DNA of 40,085 nt from Pseudomonas syringae (GCF_021605415.1 NZ_WKEQ01000045.1:1-40085), one strand, 5' to 3'. Counted from the stretch's first letter, positions 1-13,366 are shown. Notes: a model not told the origin generated them from the letters alone. Numbers and translations are program-made.

Positions 1-4
1 CCCC

Positions 5-105
5 TGTAGGAGCCGTCGAGTGAAACCAGGCTGCGATCTTTTGATGGTGTTTCTTACAATCAATATCAAAAGATCGCAGCCTCGTTTCACTCGACAGCTC
101 CTACA
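5..105. repeat. Long imperfect inverted repeat (dispersed Pseudomonas hairpin)
   Basis: The outer arms TGTAGGAGC (5-13) and GCTCCTACA (97-105) and the inner arms around GCTGCGATCTTTTGA and its complement pair almost along the whole element, leaving a short AT-rich loop. It lies 8 bases past the mnxR stop codon, so it may also act as a transcript end or 3' stabiliser for the minus-strand mnx genes. A related, more degenerate copy sits at 16801-16853. The CTGCGATCTTTTGA core is a recurrent intergenic sequence in fluorescent pseudomonads (from memory). Confidence 0.8.
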
Positions 106-113
106 CGGGTGAT

Positions 114-1541
<1,428 letters not shown>

Positions 1542-3106
1542 ATTCCCCTCCCGATGCCACTTTGAAGTTGAGACTGACGCGGGTTCCTTCCTGCTCTTTG
1601 CTGGTCAACACGACCGAGCCCTGAAACCGCTCCATGATTCTTTTGACGAGAGCCAGACCCACGCCGAGCCCGCCCTGTTTGGTGGTGAAAAACGGTTTGA
1701 ACACCGACAGTTGCTGCTGCGCGCTCATGCCTTTGCCATTGTCGCCGAGGGTCATGCACACGCAACCCGGTTGCTGTGTCTCGATCTCGACAGTCAACAC
1801 ACCACCCCGGGGCATCGCTTCAAGAGCGTTGGCAAACAGGCTGTTGAGTATTTGCGTCAGCAGCACTTGCTGGCTGATGACCGGCGGGCAAGGCTGCGGA
1901 GTGAACCGTACTTCAACGCCGTTGCGCTTGATCAACGCGTCGAAAGCGCCAACGGTGTCATCGAGCGCGAGCAGCAGATCCACCGCCTCGCCGTCATCGC
2001 TCACCGGGCGTAACGACACTAGCAGTTCGCGTACCCAGCGTGACATGCGGTCGACCTGGCTGATGATGTCACCGATGTTTTTCTGCGCGTCGGAGCTGGC
2101 AACCTCTTGAGCCAGTTCGGCACTGGAGCGGATGGTTGCCAACGGATTGCGCAGGCTGTGCGCCACCGCCGAGGACATTTCGCCCAGCGCGACAAAGGTT
2201 TCGTTGCTGACCAATTGCTTTTGCTGGCTCTGCAACAATTTTGCCGCGCGCCGCACAATCCAGAACAGCCCAAGATAGATCGCCGTGCCACCCAGCAAGG
2301 TCGCCAGCCAGATCGAGGCAAAGCCACGGTCAATACGCTCCACCAGATCCGACGGTTCCTTGTAGATTTCGACCATGGCGACGACTTTGCTTTTGTCGGC
2401 ATTGAACATCGGTATGTAATTCTCGATGAACAGGTACTTCGGCTCACGCAGCAATTGCTGCTCCGGACGCTCATCATCAATTTTGTGATAGCTGGAGGAC
2501 ACCGGGACTTTCATCTCGAACGACTCATCCAGCTCGTCATCGTCTTTGATGTGCACACCAATCAGCTCAGGGTTGGTCGACCAGATCACCGTGCGATCCA
2601 GCGCATACACCGTGGCCAGCAGAATGTCCGGCAAATGCTCGACGTGGTCGAGAAATTCCGTGCGCGCAGCAACATGGGAAATCAGGCTGACATCAGGAAA
2701 ACGGCCATCCTGACGCGGGTCGAGCATTTCGCCCATGGTTCGAGCCGGATTGATGCCGGCGTGGCGCATTTCCGCATCGCCAATGGCCTGCACGAATTGC
2801 GCGGTGAGCAGCGCGTCGCGTTCAACACTTTCGGTCACGACAAAACGCGTGGAAATGTAGCCCAGGCCCAGCGCCACGACGGCGATGATGAAAAAGCTGC
2901 CGAGCGAAAACCAGCGCAGCAGATTGAACTGTTCGCCCCAGGTCTTGCTCGCTGCTGACGGCGTGGCCGGCGCAGGGATTGTTTTTGCTTCCAGTCGCTG
3001 CATGGGAGTGCCCTGGAGATTGTATCGAGCCGGTTACCGTCGCCATCTTCGATGAGTGTAGGCGGCTATTAACACGGCAACACGGTTCAATGATGCTATT
3101 TCGCCG

Positions 3107-4198
3107 CTATCGCATCTGACCCACCGATTCGGCTGTAGACCCCGGTTTTATTGGCGTCAACGCCCCGGCGGCGACGTCTTTTGAGGCCGGGTGCTGGCGT
3201 TCGGTCTCTTCGCTCAGGAAGTCGATGATCGACTGCGCGGACAACTGGTCCAGGCGCAGATTGGGCATCGAAATCCGCTCGTACTGTTCAAACAATTGCA
3301 CGGCGATCGGGTCTTTTTCCGCGAGCATGCGATCCGGCTCGCGGATCCAGCGACTCAGCCACGACGGTTCGCGTTGACGGGTGACGCCGATCAGATCCGG
3401 GCCGATGCCGCGCATGCCGATGCCCTGCCCGTCTTGCGGGCCGAGGCTGTGACACGACGCGCAACGAGTGCGAAAAAGCTCTTCGCCGTTGCTCGGCGGG
3501 CGAATGTCCGGCGCGTTGGCGTAACTTTCTTCGATGCTTGGGTCTTTCCAGTTCTGCAAGGTGTTGGCCAATTGATCGGCGAGGATCCACGGGTTCTCGA
3601 ACGGCGAGGCTTTCATCCAGCGCCCGGTAGTCTGGTTGCCGACGATCAGGCTGAGGTTGTGGTCCTTGCTGCGACCGTTGTCGACGCCTTCGATAAACAG
3701 ACCGAGCTTCTTGCGCAGGTCAGTGACGTCTTCAAATTCGCCGGTCAGGAACTTCCAGCCCGGGCCGACCTTGAAGCGTTGCGAATAGGCCTTGAGCACG
3801 GCCGGCGTGTCGCTCAACGGGTCGATGCTGATCGAGTAGAAAAAGACGTCCTTGCCGACTCGATCACCGAGCAGTTTCTGCACCTGGCGCAACCGCGCTG
3901 TTTCCAGTGGGCAGGAATCGCTGCACGAGGTGAAGATGAAATTGATCACCACCACTTTGTCTTTGATCAGGTCATCGTAAAAATGCACCTGCTGGCCGTC
4001 CTGATCGGTGAGCAGTGTGTTGGGAAAATAACCCGCGCCCCACGGGGTCGCCGATTCGGCGGCTCCCTGGGTTGCGGGGGCGGAAGCCTCGGGTGGCATC
4101 TGGTGGGCAATCAATGCCTGACTGCCGAGCAGACAGGTCACCAAGACCAGCACCCGATGCATGCCCAACGCTTGGGAGCGCGGTGCTTGACGATTCAT
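3107..4198 (-). CDS. SCO1/SenC-cytochrome c fusion protein
   Basis: A 363-residue exported protein combining a SCO-type thioredoxin fold and a C-terminal cytochrome c. The SCO copper site is complete: TSCSDSCP gives C92 and C96, with H180 in KDHNL. The c-type heme site is CASCH (C246, C249, H250), with M311 in SMPNL a likely axial ligand. An N-terminal hydrophobic signal segment is present. An in-frame ATG at 4219 overlaps the mcoA stop as ATGA but has no ribosome site; the ATG at 4198 has GGGAGGGAG six bases upstream and is preferred. SCO proteins load or reduce copper centres, mostly of cytochrome oxidase. Directly behind mcoA, a role in copper loading of McoA or in passing electrons from it is the natural inference. 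Confidence 0.85.
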   Translation of the reverse strand: MNRQAPRSQALGMHRVLVLVTCLLGSQALIAHQMPPEASAPATQGAAESATPWGAGYFPNTLLTDQDGQQVHFYDDLIKDKVVVINFIFTSCSDSCPLETARLRQVQKLLGDRVGKDVFFYSISIDPLSDTPAVLKAYSQRFKVGPGWKFLTGEFEDVTDLRKKLGLFIEGVDNGRSKDHNLSLIVGNQTTGRWMKASPFENPWILADQLANTLQNWKDPSIEESYANAPDIRPPSNGEELFRTRCASCHSLGPQDGQGIGMRGIGPDLIGVTRQREPSWLSRWIREPDRMLAEKDPIAVQLFEQYERISMPNLRLDQLSAQSIIDFLSEETERQHPASKDVAAGALTPIKPGSTAESVGQMR

Positions 4199-4215
4199 GA
4201 CGGCTCCCTCCCTTC

Positions 4216-7023
<2,808 letters not shown>

Positions 7024-7061
7024 CACCAGCCGCCTCAATCAAGGAAGGGGTGATGGTGTTT

Positions 7062-7077
7062 TGCAATTACCTCGCCA
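7062..7077 (-). promoter_or_regulatory. Predicted sigma54 (-24/-12) promoter of mcoA
   Basis: Read on the minus strand the site is TGGCGAGGTAATTGCA: GG and GC separated by exactly ten bases, with the TGGC and TTGCA ends of the sigma54 consensus. Transcription would start near 7051, leaving a leader of about 28 bases before the mcoA ATG at 7023. The neighbouring mnxR encodes a sigma54 activator. Confidence 0.75.
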
Positions 7078-7164
7078 CACTTTGAAACAAATTAATTGTC
7101 AGGCTTTAGTCCTTACAAAACAATTAGTTAGCCATTCACATTTACGCCATTACCCGAACCGACT

Positions 7165-7201
7165 GGGGCTTGACACCCGCCCTTGGGGAAAGTTCATCCC
7201 C
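7165..7201. promoter_or_regulatory. C4/G4 dyads upstream of mcoA (possible MnxR site)
   Basis: Two G-then-C dyads lie here: GGGG-N7-CCC at 7165-7178 and GGGG-N9-CCCC at 7185-7201, about 115-145 bases before the predicted mcoA start site. This is the usual distance for enhancer sites of NtrC-type activators. The spacing differs from the cleaner CCCC-N6-GGGG sites at the other operons, so this is the weakest of the set. Confidence 0.35.
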
Positions 7202-7204
7202 GTT

Positions 7205-8653
7205 TCATGGGACTAACTGGAACGCCAGACGAACGGTTGTCCCCTCGCCTTCGCGGCTGTCCAGGGTTACGCCGCCACCGAAACGCTCCATGATTCGCTT
7301 GACCAACACCAGCCCTACGCCGAGGCCGCCTGCCTTGGTGGTGAAAAACGGGCGGAACGCCATGCTGCGTTGTTCCTCATTCATGCCCTTGCCGGTGTCG
7401 CTGAGCACAACGGACACGCCACGATTTTCGCTGGGCTCAAGACTGACCGTCAGCGTGCCGCCCTTGTCCATCGCTTCAAGGGCATTGGCCAGCAGGCTAT
7501 TGAGGATCTGTGTCAGTTGTACGGGCTGGCTCAGCACCATCGGCGTCTGCTGGGGATGGAACACCACGTTGACCCCGGCGCGGGCGATTTGCTGTTCGAA
7601 GGCCATGAGGCTGTCGTGCACCGCCGCGACAAGATTCACCGGTTCCGGGTCATCGTTGAGCGGTCGCAGCGATTGCAGCAGCTCGCGCACCCATTTCGAC
7701 ATGCGGTCGACCTGGCCGATGATGTCCTTGATGTTTTTCTGCGCGGGCCCGGCGTCGAACTCCAGCGCCAGTTCTGCACTGGAGCGGATCGTCGCCAGCG
7801 GATTGCGCAAGCTGTGCGCCACCGCTGAAGACATCTCGCCGAGTGCCACATAAGTTTCATTGGCGATCAATTGCCGTTGCTGCACCGCGAGCAGAATGGC
7901 GGCGCGCCGCACGATCCAGTAGAGCCCGAGGTAAATCAGCCCGCCGCCCAGAGCGGTCGCCAGCCAGATCAGCGTCAGGCCGCGCTCCATGCGAGCGATC
8001 AGGTCTTTGGGCTCTTTGTAGATCTCGACCATCGCCGTGACGGTGCTGCCATCGGCATCGAACAGCGGGATGTAGTTTTCAATGAAGATGTAATCGGGCG
8101 GTGTGATGAATTTCTGCTCCATCCGCTCTTTGTCGACGTCGTGATAGCTGGCCGACACCGGGATTTTTTCATTGAAGGCACGATCCAGATCTTCATCGGA
8201 ATGAATGGTGGTGCCGATGAGCGCCGGGTTGGTCGACCAGACCACCCTGCGATCCGAGGCATAAATGTTGGCGAGGATCACATCTGGCAAGTGTTCGATG
8301 TGATCGAGGAATTCGCCTCGGGCGTTGGCCCGAGCGCCAGGATCGACATCGGGAAAATCTTTGTCCTGACGCGCGTCGAGCAGTTCACCCATCGTGCGCA
8401 CATTGGGAATCGACACATGGCGAACTTCGGCCGAGGCGATGGCCTGGATGAACTGGGCGGTGAGCAAGGCATCGCGCTGTACGCTTTCCTCGATCACGAA
8501 CCGCGTCGAAACCGCGCCGAGGGCGATGGCCACAATACCGATCACCGCCATGCTGATCAGGGAAAACCAGCGCAACAGGTTGAACGGCAGCTTGCGCGAA
8601 CCCAGCCGCAGGGTGGCATCCTCGGAGAGAAATGATTTGGACTGCATGTTCAT
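7205..8653 (-). CDS. mnxS1: MnxS1-like membrane sensor histidine kinase
   Basis: A 482-residue histidine kinase built like MnxS2: membrane helix at about 28-50, periplasmic sensor to about 227, second helix at about 228-249, HisKA with H280 in VAHSLRNPLA, N390 in the N box, DTGKGM at 419-424 and GLGVGL at 443-448. It reads away from the plus-strand exported-protein genes and lies upstream of mcoA, separated by the mcoA sigma54 promoter. It is therefore probably transcribed apart from mcoA, at a basal level. In GB-1 a frameshift in mnxS1 abolishes Mn(II) oxidation, and mnxS1 lies upstream of mnxS2-mnxR, as here. Two ATGs six bases apart (8653, 8647) are both possible starts; neither has a strong ribosome site. 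Confidence 0.85.
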   Translation of the reverse strand: MNMQSKSFLSEDATLRLGSRKLPFNLLRWFSLISMAVIGIVAIALGAVSTRFVIEESVQRDALLTAQFIQAIASAEVRHVSIPNVRTMGELLDARQDKDFPDVDPGARANARGEFLDHIEHLPDVILANIYASDRRVVWSTNPALIGTTIHSDEDLDRAFNEKIPVSASYHDVDKERMEQKFITPPDYIFIENYIPLFDADGSTVTAMVEIYKEPKDLIARMERGLTLIWLATALGGGLIYLGLYWIVRRAAILLAVQQRQLIANETYVALGEMSSAVAHSLRNPLATIRSSAELALEFDAGPAQKNIKDIIGQVDRMSKWVRELLQSLRPLNDDPEPVNLVAAVHDSLMAFEQQIARAGVNVVFHPQQTPMVLSQPVQLTQILNSLLANALEAMDKGGTLTVSLEPSENRGVSVVLSDTGKGMNEEQRSMAFRPFFTTKAGGLGVGLVLVKRIMERFGGGVTLDSREGEGTTVRLAFQLVP

Positions 8654-8762
8654 GGCGGCGGGTTTCCAAAACGTCTCATAGGGTTATAGCCCACCCCCGG
8701 GGGATTGCCCGATTGCGGGTACCCCGCCCCCGTCTTCCTAACTGCGAAAGAACACCCGCGAA

Positions 8763-8927
8763 CCTGTGGGAGCGAGCCTGCTCGCGAAGAGGCCGGCACA
8801 TTAATATCAATCTCGCCTGACCTGACGCCATCGCTGGCAAGCCAGCTCCCACAGGGTCTCGGGCGTACTGATATGTGTGGAGCCCCACAATACTGTGGGA
8901 GCTGGCTTGCCAGCGAAGAGGCCTGCC
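8763..8927. repeat. Three REP palindromes
   Basis: A REP with core GTGGGAGCGAGCCTGCTCGCGA starts at 8763. An opposite-facing REP (GCTGGCAAGCCAGCTCCCAC) ends at about 8856, so the two make a REPIN-like pair. A third unit, CTGTGGGAGCTGGCTTGCC, starts at 8893. These are the most common dispersed palindromes of fluorescent pseudomonads and usually lie between genes, as here. Confidence 0.9.
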
Positions 8928-9017
8928 TATTTAACACAAGACGCAACTCGGCCGACGGCATCGGAAGCGGGCCCGCGCCCTTCGCTTCAGCTGCGCCAAA
9001 CACTGGTACCCCACCGC

Positions 9018-9031
9018 CCCCAACACTGGGG
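9018..9031. promoter_or_regulatory. CCCC-N6-GGGG dyad upstream of the exported-protein/curlin genes
   Basis: The sequence is CCCCAACACTGGGG, centred about 120 bases before the start site predicted for the sigma54-like promoter at 9120-9136. The same CCCC-N6-GGGG form occurs upstream of mnxG and of the Xcm/Csg operon, so I propose it as a binding site of MnxR. Confidence 0.45.
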
Positions 9032-9119
9032 ACAGACGCCCGTTCGGCGCGTCTGCTTCTCATCCTTCGCTTTTGCGCGCCCCTTGCGCCACGGGCCTCT
9101 GCCGCGTGTGGCCCATCCG

Positions 9120-9136
9120 TTGGTATGGAAGTTGTA
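9120..9136 (+). promoter_or_regulatory. Possible sigma54 promoter of the exported-protein/curlin cluster
   Basis: TTGGTATGGAAGTTGTA follows the -24/-12 pattern except that the -12 element has GT in place of GC and the -24 block has T in place of C. An overlapping alternative has GG at 9127-9128 and GC at 9139-9140, but fits the flanking bases worse. Transcription would start about 45-50 bases before the ATG at 9195. Confidence 0.4.
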
Positions 9137-9194
9137 AAGCCCTTTGCAACTGACCCATCCCCAAGGGGCAGGTACCTTGATAGAGGGAATACTC

Positions 9195-10538
9195 ATGCAC
9201 CCTTTACTGTCCAAAACGGCGGCCGCCCTGGTCGTTAGCGCATTGGCCCAGGGCGTCGCCCAGGCCGCTTTGTTTGCCGTGGATCCCGGCCCTTACGTGC
9301 CGGCCAATGGCGGTTTCGCCAGTTGGTATCAGGACACCCATGGCCGCACCCTGGATCTGTGCCTGTCCAAGGCGCTCAGCTCGCGAGTGCCTAGCGCCCC
9401 CGGCGCGCCTTCGTACATGTGTTCGTTACTGCCGACGCCCGGTGTGTTCGACGATGCGCAGCCGATTGTTTTTCCGACCAACTTTCCCGATGAGGCGTTC
9501 TGGTTCACCGGCGAAACCACCCTTGTCGATGCGGCACGCGGCATCGACCTGACCTACGTCAGCGCCATCGAAGCCGCATTCGCCGCCGAAGAGCCGGTGG
9601 AAGGCGATCAGGTCAGCTTCGGCCGTATCCGCATTCGCGTCGACGTGCCTACCGCTGGCACTTACGTAATCACCCACCCCTACGGCGTCGATGTATTCAC
9701 CGTCGACACCCCCGGCCGCCGGGCAATCAACATGACCCGCGACATCGGCATCGGTACGCCGAAAACCTACGACGGCGCGCTCAAGAGCGACCTCGGCCCG
9801 TTCCTGCGCAGCGTCAACGGCCCCTACACCGAGACCAATCCGCTAGGCGGCGCCGAGCAATTCATCGGTGACCCTAACCTGAACGAACCGGTCACCGGCA
9901 GTCCGTTCAATACCAACTACGTGCGCATCGAAGGTCCCGGCGGCATTGATCTGCGCACTACGTTGTTTGCCGTGTCCGGCAAATTGTCCACCGTGGTTCG
10001 GCCGACACCGATGATTGCCCAACGCAGCACCTACTCGCGCACGGCCGGCGAAAGTGCTCCGGTGGCCCAGCAAGACGTGTTTGTCCTTGCCCCGCCGCCA
10101 CCGGGCACCGCCGCGGTCACCAGCAGCACTCCGGTGCTGAACATGACCGAAGCCAACACCACCGGTGCCTGGTACGCGCAATCGGCGGTCAATCCTGGCC
10201 TGCCCACCTCGCTGCAAGTAACAGCCGACAACAGTCTGGCCATCCCGACCAGCACACCGACCACATTGTCGATGGCCCTGACCGATCTGGTGGTGATTCA
10301 GCGCGCCGAGTACAGCCTGAGCTCCGGGCAACTGACCCTGGTGGCCTCGACCAGTGACGAAACCTCGCCGCCGGTACTCACCGCCACTTCCGCTGGCGGT
10401 GCCGCGATTGGTGCCCTGAGTGGCGACGGCGCGGTGAAAACCCTCGCGACCGGGATCTCGCCGATTCCGCCGGCCAAGGTTCGGGTGACGTCGTCCAACG
10501 GCGGCAGCGATACCGAAGAAGTGGTCATCGTGCAATGA
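9195..10538 (+). CDS. Exported protein of unknown function, curli-cluster associated
   Basis: A 447-residue protein I do not recognise. It has a signal peptide (MHPLLSKTAAALVV...AQA, about 1-25). The mature N-terminus starts LFAVDPGPY and contains WYQDT, two Cys-containing segments (DLCLSK, YMCSLLP) and, later, SVNGPYTETNP and GSPFNTNYVRI. Its first 270 residues or so are clearly paralogous to the protein encoded just downstream; the rest looks like beta-rich, Ig-like sequence. The open frame extends back to a TTG at 9144, but the ATG at 9195 has GAGGGA upstream and starts a proper signal peptide. It is the first gene of a plus-strand series that ends with the curlin genes, so a role at the cell surface or as secretion substrate is likely. 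Confidence 0.8.
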   Translation: MHPLLSKTAAALVVSALAQGVAQAALFAVDPGPYVPANGGFASWYQDTHGRTLDLCLSKALSSRVPSAPGAPSYMCSLLPTPGVFDDAQPIVFPTNFPDEAFWFTGETTLVDAARGIDLTYVSAIEAAFAAEEPVEGDQVSFGRIRIRVDVPTAGTYVITHPYGVDVFTVDTPGRRAINMTRDIGIGTPKTYDGALKSDLGPFLRSVNGPYTETNPLGGAEQFIGDPNLNEPVTGSPFNTNYVRIEGPGGIDLRTTLFAVSGKLSTVVRPTPMIAQRSTYSRTAGESAPVAQQDVFVLAPPPPGTAAVTSSTPVLNMTEANTTGAWYAQSAVNPGLPTSLQVTADNSLAIPTSTPTTLSMALTDLVVIQRAEYSLSSGQLTLVASTSDETSPPVLTATSAGGAAIGALSGDGAVKTLATGISPIPPAKVRVTSSNGGSDTEEVVIVQ

Positions 10539-10573
10539 ACGCTCACATGCCCAGATCCGCATCAGGAGGCATC

Positions 10574-12802
10574 ATGAACAAGTGGCCACGCTTCGCGCTC
10601 AACGCGCTCGGGCTGACTCTTTCGCTGACCGGCAGTGCGTTCGCGCAACTGGCCGCCGTCGATCCCGGCCCCTACACCTTCGCCACCGGGAAATTCCCGA
10701 TGTGGTATCAGGACAACAATCAGTTGTCGATGGAACTGTGCCAGTCGCGTGCCGTCAGCTCGCGAGTGGGGGCCAGCGTGCCGCCGGCCTACATGTGCAC
10801 CTTGCTGCCGGAACCGGGCATCTACGACGATACCCAGCCGATGATTTTCCCGGACAACTGGCCGCCGGAAGCCTTCTGGTTTCTGGCTGAAACCGCCATT
10901 GCCGACAACGCCGCCGGTTATGGCGTGGACGCCTATGTCGCTGGCATCGAAGCGGCGTTCGCTTCGGAAAATCCCGCAGATGGGGATCAGCAAAGCTTCG
11001 CGCGTATTCGGATCAGGGTGAACATTCCTACTGCCGGTACTTACACCATCACTCACCCCTACGGTGTGGAGACGGTCAACGTCACCGCCCCCGGCCGCCG
11101 CGCGATCAATATCACCCGTGACATCGGCATTGGCGCTCCCGGCGACTTTTCCGGCGCGATCAACGGCGACATCGGGCCGTTCCTGCGCAGCGTCAACGGC
11201 CCGTACACCGAAGTGAACCCGGACACCGGCGGCATCGATACCTTCGTCGGCGACCCGAACCTCACGGAAGCGGTGACCGGCAGCCCGTTCAACACCAACT
11301 TTTTGCGCATCACAGGTCCCGCCGGGACGATCCAGACCAGCCTCTTCACCGTGGCCGGCAAGGTGCTCGACAGTCGTCAGCAGACCCAAGTCGACATTGA
11401 CCGCGCCACCTATCGCCGGACGGCGGCCGGCGTACGCGCAGAAGTGTTCGCCAAGGCCGACAGCAGCTCGACCCTGTGCTTCCGCGAAACCGTTGCGCTC
11501 TTGCCCGGCCCGCCGCTGACGCCATGCCAGACAAGCCTGTTGGGTGACAACAACGGTCTGTTCTTCGGCCAGCGCCTGGGCACCGGCGCGGTTCCTGCGG
11601 TGATCGTCGTAACCGCGACCAACCCGGCCGGCACCACACGGCCGACGGCGGTGTCTGCCAAGCTCACCGACGTGGTGAAAGTCCAGACCGCGCGCTACAG
11701 CTGGGACAACCACAGCCTGTTGATCGAGGCGACATCCACCGATGAAGTGGCGTTCCCTGACATGGTCGCTCAAGGCTACGGACGCATGTCGCGTAGTGGC
11801 AACCTGCAACGCATCACCGTTGCCGACCTGACCCAGCCGCCCGCCACTGTGACGGTGAAATCTGCCGCTGGCGGCAGCGATACCGAAGCGGTTGTGGTCG
11901 TCGGCACGGCGCCGAACTCCGGCGAGAACCAGCCACCGCTGGCGGTCAACGATGTTGGCAATACCACCTTCGGCGTGCCGATCAGCCTCAGCCTGCTGAC
12001 CAACGACAGCGATCCCGACAACGATGTGCCGCTGTCCATTACGGCGTTGACTCAACCGGCCGCCGGCCAGGGCACCGTCGCACTCAGCGGCACTGCAGCG
12101 GTGGTCTACACCCCGCCAGCAGTCGTAAACACTCCGTTGACCACGACCTTCACCTACAAGGCCCAGGACGTCAAAGGCCTGGCCTCGACCGCCGCCGCGA
12201 CCGTGACCATCACCGTGCAGCCTAACCTTCCACCGACCGCCGTTGCCGACAGCGTCGCGACACTGGGCGTCGCCATCCCGATCAACGTGTTGGCCAACGA
12301 CACCGATCCGGAAGGCAACGTGCCGCTGGGCGTCGCCAGCCTGACCCAACCGGCCGCCGGCCGCGGCACGGTCAGCACTGACGGCACAGTCATCACCTAC
12401 ACGCCACCAGCGACGGTGACCACCGCGTTCACCACAACCTTCACCTACATCGCGAGGGACAGCTTCGGCGCCCAATCGACGCCGGCCACGGTCACGGTGC
12501 AAGTGTCGCCACGACCTGCGGCGGAAACCTTCGCGATCACAACGTCGACCGTGCAGGCCCGCTCAGGCGGCCGCTTCAACTGGGACTTCACCGGCACGTC
12601 GTCGGTGACCACGGGCAACACCATCACCGTTCAGGTGACCACCCCGACCGGGTTGGTAACCCTCGGCACCACCACGGTGCCGGTGACCGGACGCTGGCGG
12701 CTGACGCTCAACAACACGCTGGTGGTGCCATCGGCCAACCCGACCGCCACCATCCGTTCGTCCCAAGGCACCGTGCGCACCGTGACGGTGACCACACTCT
12801 GA
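10574..12802 (+). CDS. Large exported protein with two Ig/cadherin-like repeats
   Basis: A 742-residue exported protein (signal peptide about 1-25, ending SAFAQ). Residues about 26-290 are paralogous to the preceding protein, sharing VDPGPY, WYQD, YMCTLLPEPG, RRAINITRDIGIG and SVNGPYTE. Two tandem beta-sandwich repeats follow at about 455-550 and 550-645. Each begins with a PP-AV-D pattern, contains L-NDSDP or LANDTDP and TQPAAG-GTV, and ends in F-YKAQD or F-YIARD; this is the style of cadherin-like/VCBS repeats in bacterial surface proteins. A Thr/Val-rich beta tail closes the protein. The ATG at 10574 is chosen because AGGAGG lies just upstream; an ATG at 10535 overlapping the previous gene lacks one. 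It is probably a matrix or adhesion protein; the function is unknown. Confidence 0.82.
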   Translation: MNKWPRFALNALGLTLSLTGSAFAQLAAVDPGPYTFATGKFPMWYQDNNQLSMELCQSRAVSSRVGASVPPAYMCTLLPEPGIYDDTQPMIFPDNWPPEAFWFLAETAIADNAAGYGVDAYVAGIEAAFASENPADGDQQSFARIRIRVNIPTAGTYTITHPYGVETVNVTAPGRRAINITRDIGIGAPGDFSGAINGDIGPFLRSVNGPYTEVNPDTGGIDTFVGDPNLTEAVTGSPFNTNFLRITGPAGTIQTSLFTVAGKVLDSRQQTQVDIDRATYRRTAAGVRAEVFAKADSSSTLCFRETVALLPGPPLTPCQTSLLGDNNGLFFGQRLGTGAVPAVIVVTATNPAGTTRPTAVSAKLTDVVKVQTARYSWDNHSLLIEATSTDEVAFPDMVAQGYGRMSRSGNLQRITVADLTQPPATVTVKSAAGGSDTEAVVVVGTAPNSGENQPPLAVNDVGNTTFGVPISLSLLTNDSDPDNDVPLSITALTQPAAGQGTVALSGTAAVVYTPPAVVNTPLTTTFTYKAQDVKGLASTAAATVTITVQPNLPPTAVADSVATLGVAIPINVLANDTDPEGNVPLGVASLTQPAAGRGTVSTDGTVITYTPPATVTTAFTTTFTYIARDSFGAQSTPATVTVQVSPRPAAETFAITTSTVQARSGGRFNWDFTGTSSVTTGNTITVQVTTPTGLVTLGTTTVPVTGRWRLTLNNTLVVPSANPTATIRSSQGTVRTVTVTTL

Positions 12803-12808
12803 GTCTGC

Positions 12809-12836
12809 GCCCCACCCACTTTCGGGTGAGTGGGGC
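12809..12836 (+). promoter_or_regulatory. Strong hairpin between the exported-protein gene and csgB
   Basis: GCCCCAC and GTGGGGC form the base of a stem that continues, after one mismatch, with four more pairs. There is no T run, so a classical terminator is unlikely; an mRNA processing or attenuation hairpin setting different levels for the upstream genes and the curlins is possible. The inner part, CCC-ACTTTC-GGG, has the same spacer as one of the mnxG upstream dyads, so a binding site is the alternative. Confidence 0.5.
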
Positions 12837-12874
12837 AAGCCTCTGACCCGGTTGATGCTCAAGAGGACCACGCC

Positions 12875-13339
12875 ATGAACACGTCGATCGCCACGGCCCT
12901 GCTTTGCCTGCTTTTGCTGTGCGGCATTGCAGGCGTGCGCGCCGACGACTTGATGGAAAACGATGACCTGGCACCCACCGCCGACCTCGGCGAACTGCCA
13001 CCTGCGATCGGACAGCAAGCGCTGATCGATCAGATCGGCCAGGCCAACGTCGCCCTGCTGCAACAGAACGGTCAATCCCTGCTCGGACAGATCGTGCAGT
13101 CGGGCAGCAATCAGGAGGCGTACATCCTGCAACAGGGCAGCGACCTGATGGCATTGATTACACAAACCGGTTCCGGCAACGCCGCATCGATCAATCAAAA
13201 CGGCAGCCACAACCGCGCGCAGATATCGCAAAACGGCAACAACAACGACGCCAGCATCGAGCAGGCCGGCACGGGGCTGCAAAGCGCCGTGACCCAGTCG
13301 GGCAACGGAATGAGCGTCTCGGTCAAGCAATACCGCTAA
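12875..13339 (+). CDS. csgB: CsgB-like minor curlin (amyloid nucleator)
   Basis: A 154-residue exported protein: signal peptide to about residue 24 (GVRA), a short acidic linker, then about five curlin-type repeats of about 22 residues following the Q-x-G-x-x-N-x-A rhythm (IGQANVALLQQNG, SGSNQEAYILQQG, TGSGNAASINQNG, NGNNNDASIEQAG). The size matches E. coli CsgB, which is anchored at the cell surface and templates polymerisation of CsgA. The first codon of the open frame is a GTG at 12830 inside the hairpin; the ATG at 12875 has AGAGGA upstream and begins the signal peptide, so I use it. It lies 27 bases before the long curlin gene, in the usual csgB-csgA order. Confidence 0.85.
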   Translation: MNTSIATALLCLLLLCGIAGVRADDLMENDDLAPTADLGELPPAIGQQALIDQIGQANVALLQQNGQSLLGQIVQSGSNQEAYILQQGSDLMALITQTGSGNAASINQNGSHNRAQISQNGNNNDASIEQAGTGLQSAVTQSGNGMSVSVKQYR

Positions 13340-13366
13340 AGCACTGCAACCTTTGGAGACTCCATC

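Larger units (their letters stand above)
8654..9194. other. Divergent intergenic region with REPs and regulatory elements
   Basis: This 541-base gap separates mnxS1 (minus) from the exported-protein gene at 9195 (plus). It holds a CCCCCGGGGG palindrome and a CCC-GATTGC-GGG dyad near mnxS1 (about 8692-8722), three REP units (8763-8927), a CCCC-N6-GGGG dyad (9018-9031) and a sigma54-like promoter (9120-9136). I see no convincing gene in it. Confidence 0.7.

Noticed and set aside
3004..3106. A vegetative promoter for mnxS2 in the gap before it
   Set aside because: TTGAAC and TAATAG or TACACT boxes are present but their spacing (13-14 bases) is wrong, so I do not call a promoter.
8654..8760. A TATAAC box as the mnxS1 promoter
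   Set aside because: No convincing -35 element at a suitable distance; too weak to report as a feature.
9140..9180. CCCC-N2-GGGG just before the 9195 gene as another regulator site
   Set aside because: The spacing differs from the N6 dyads and the site lies at or downstream of the predicted start site.
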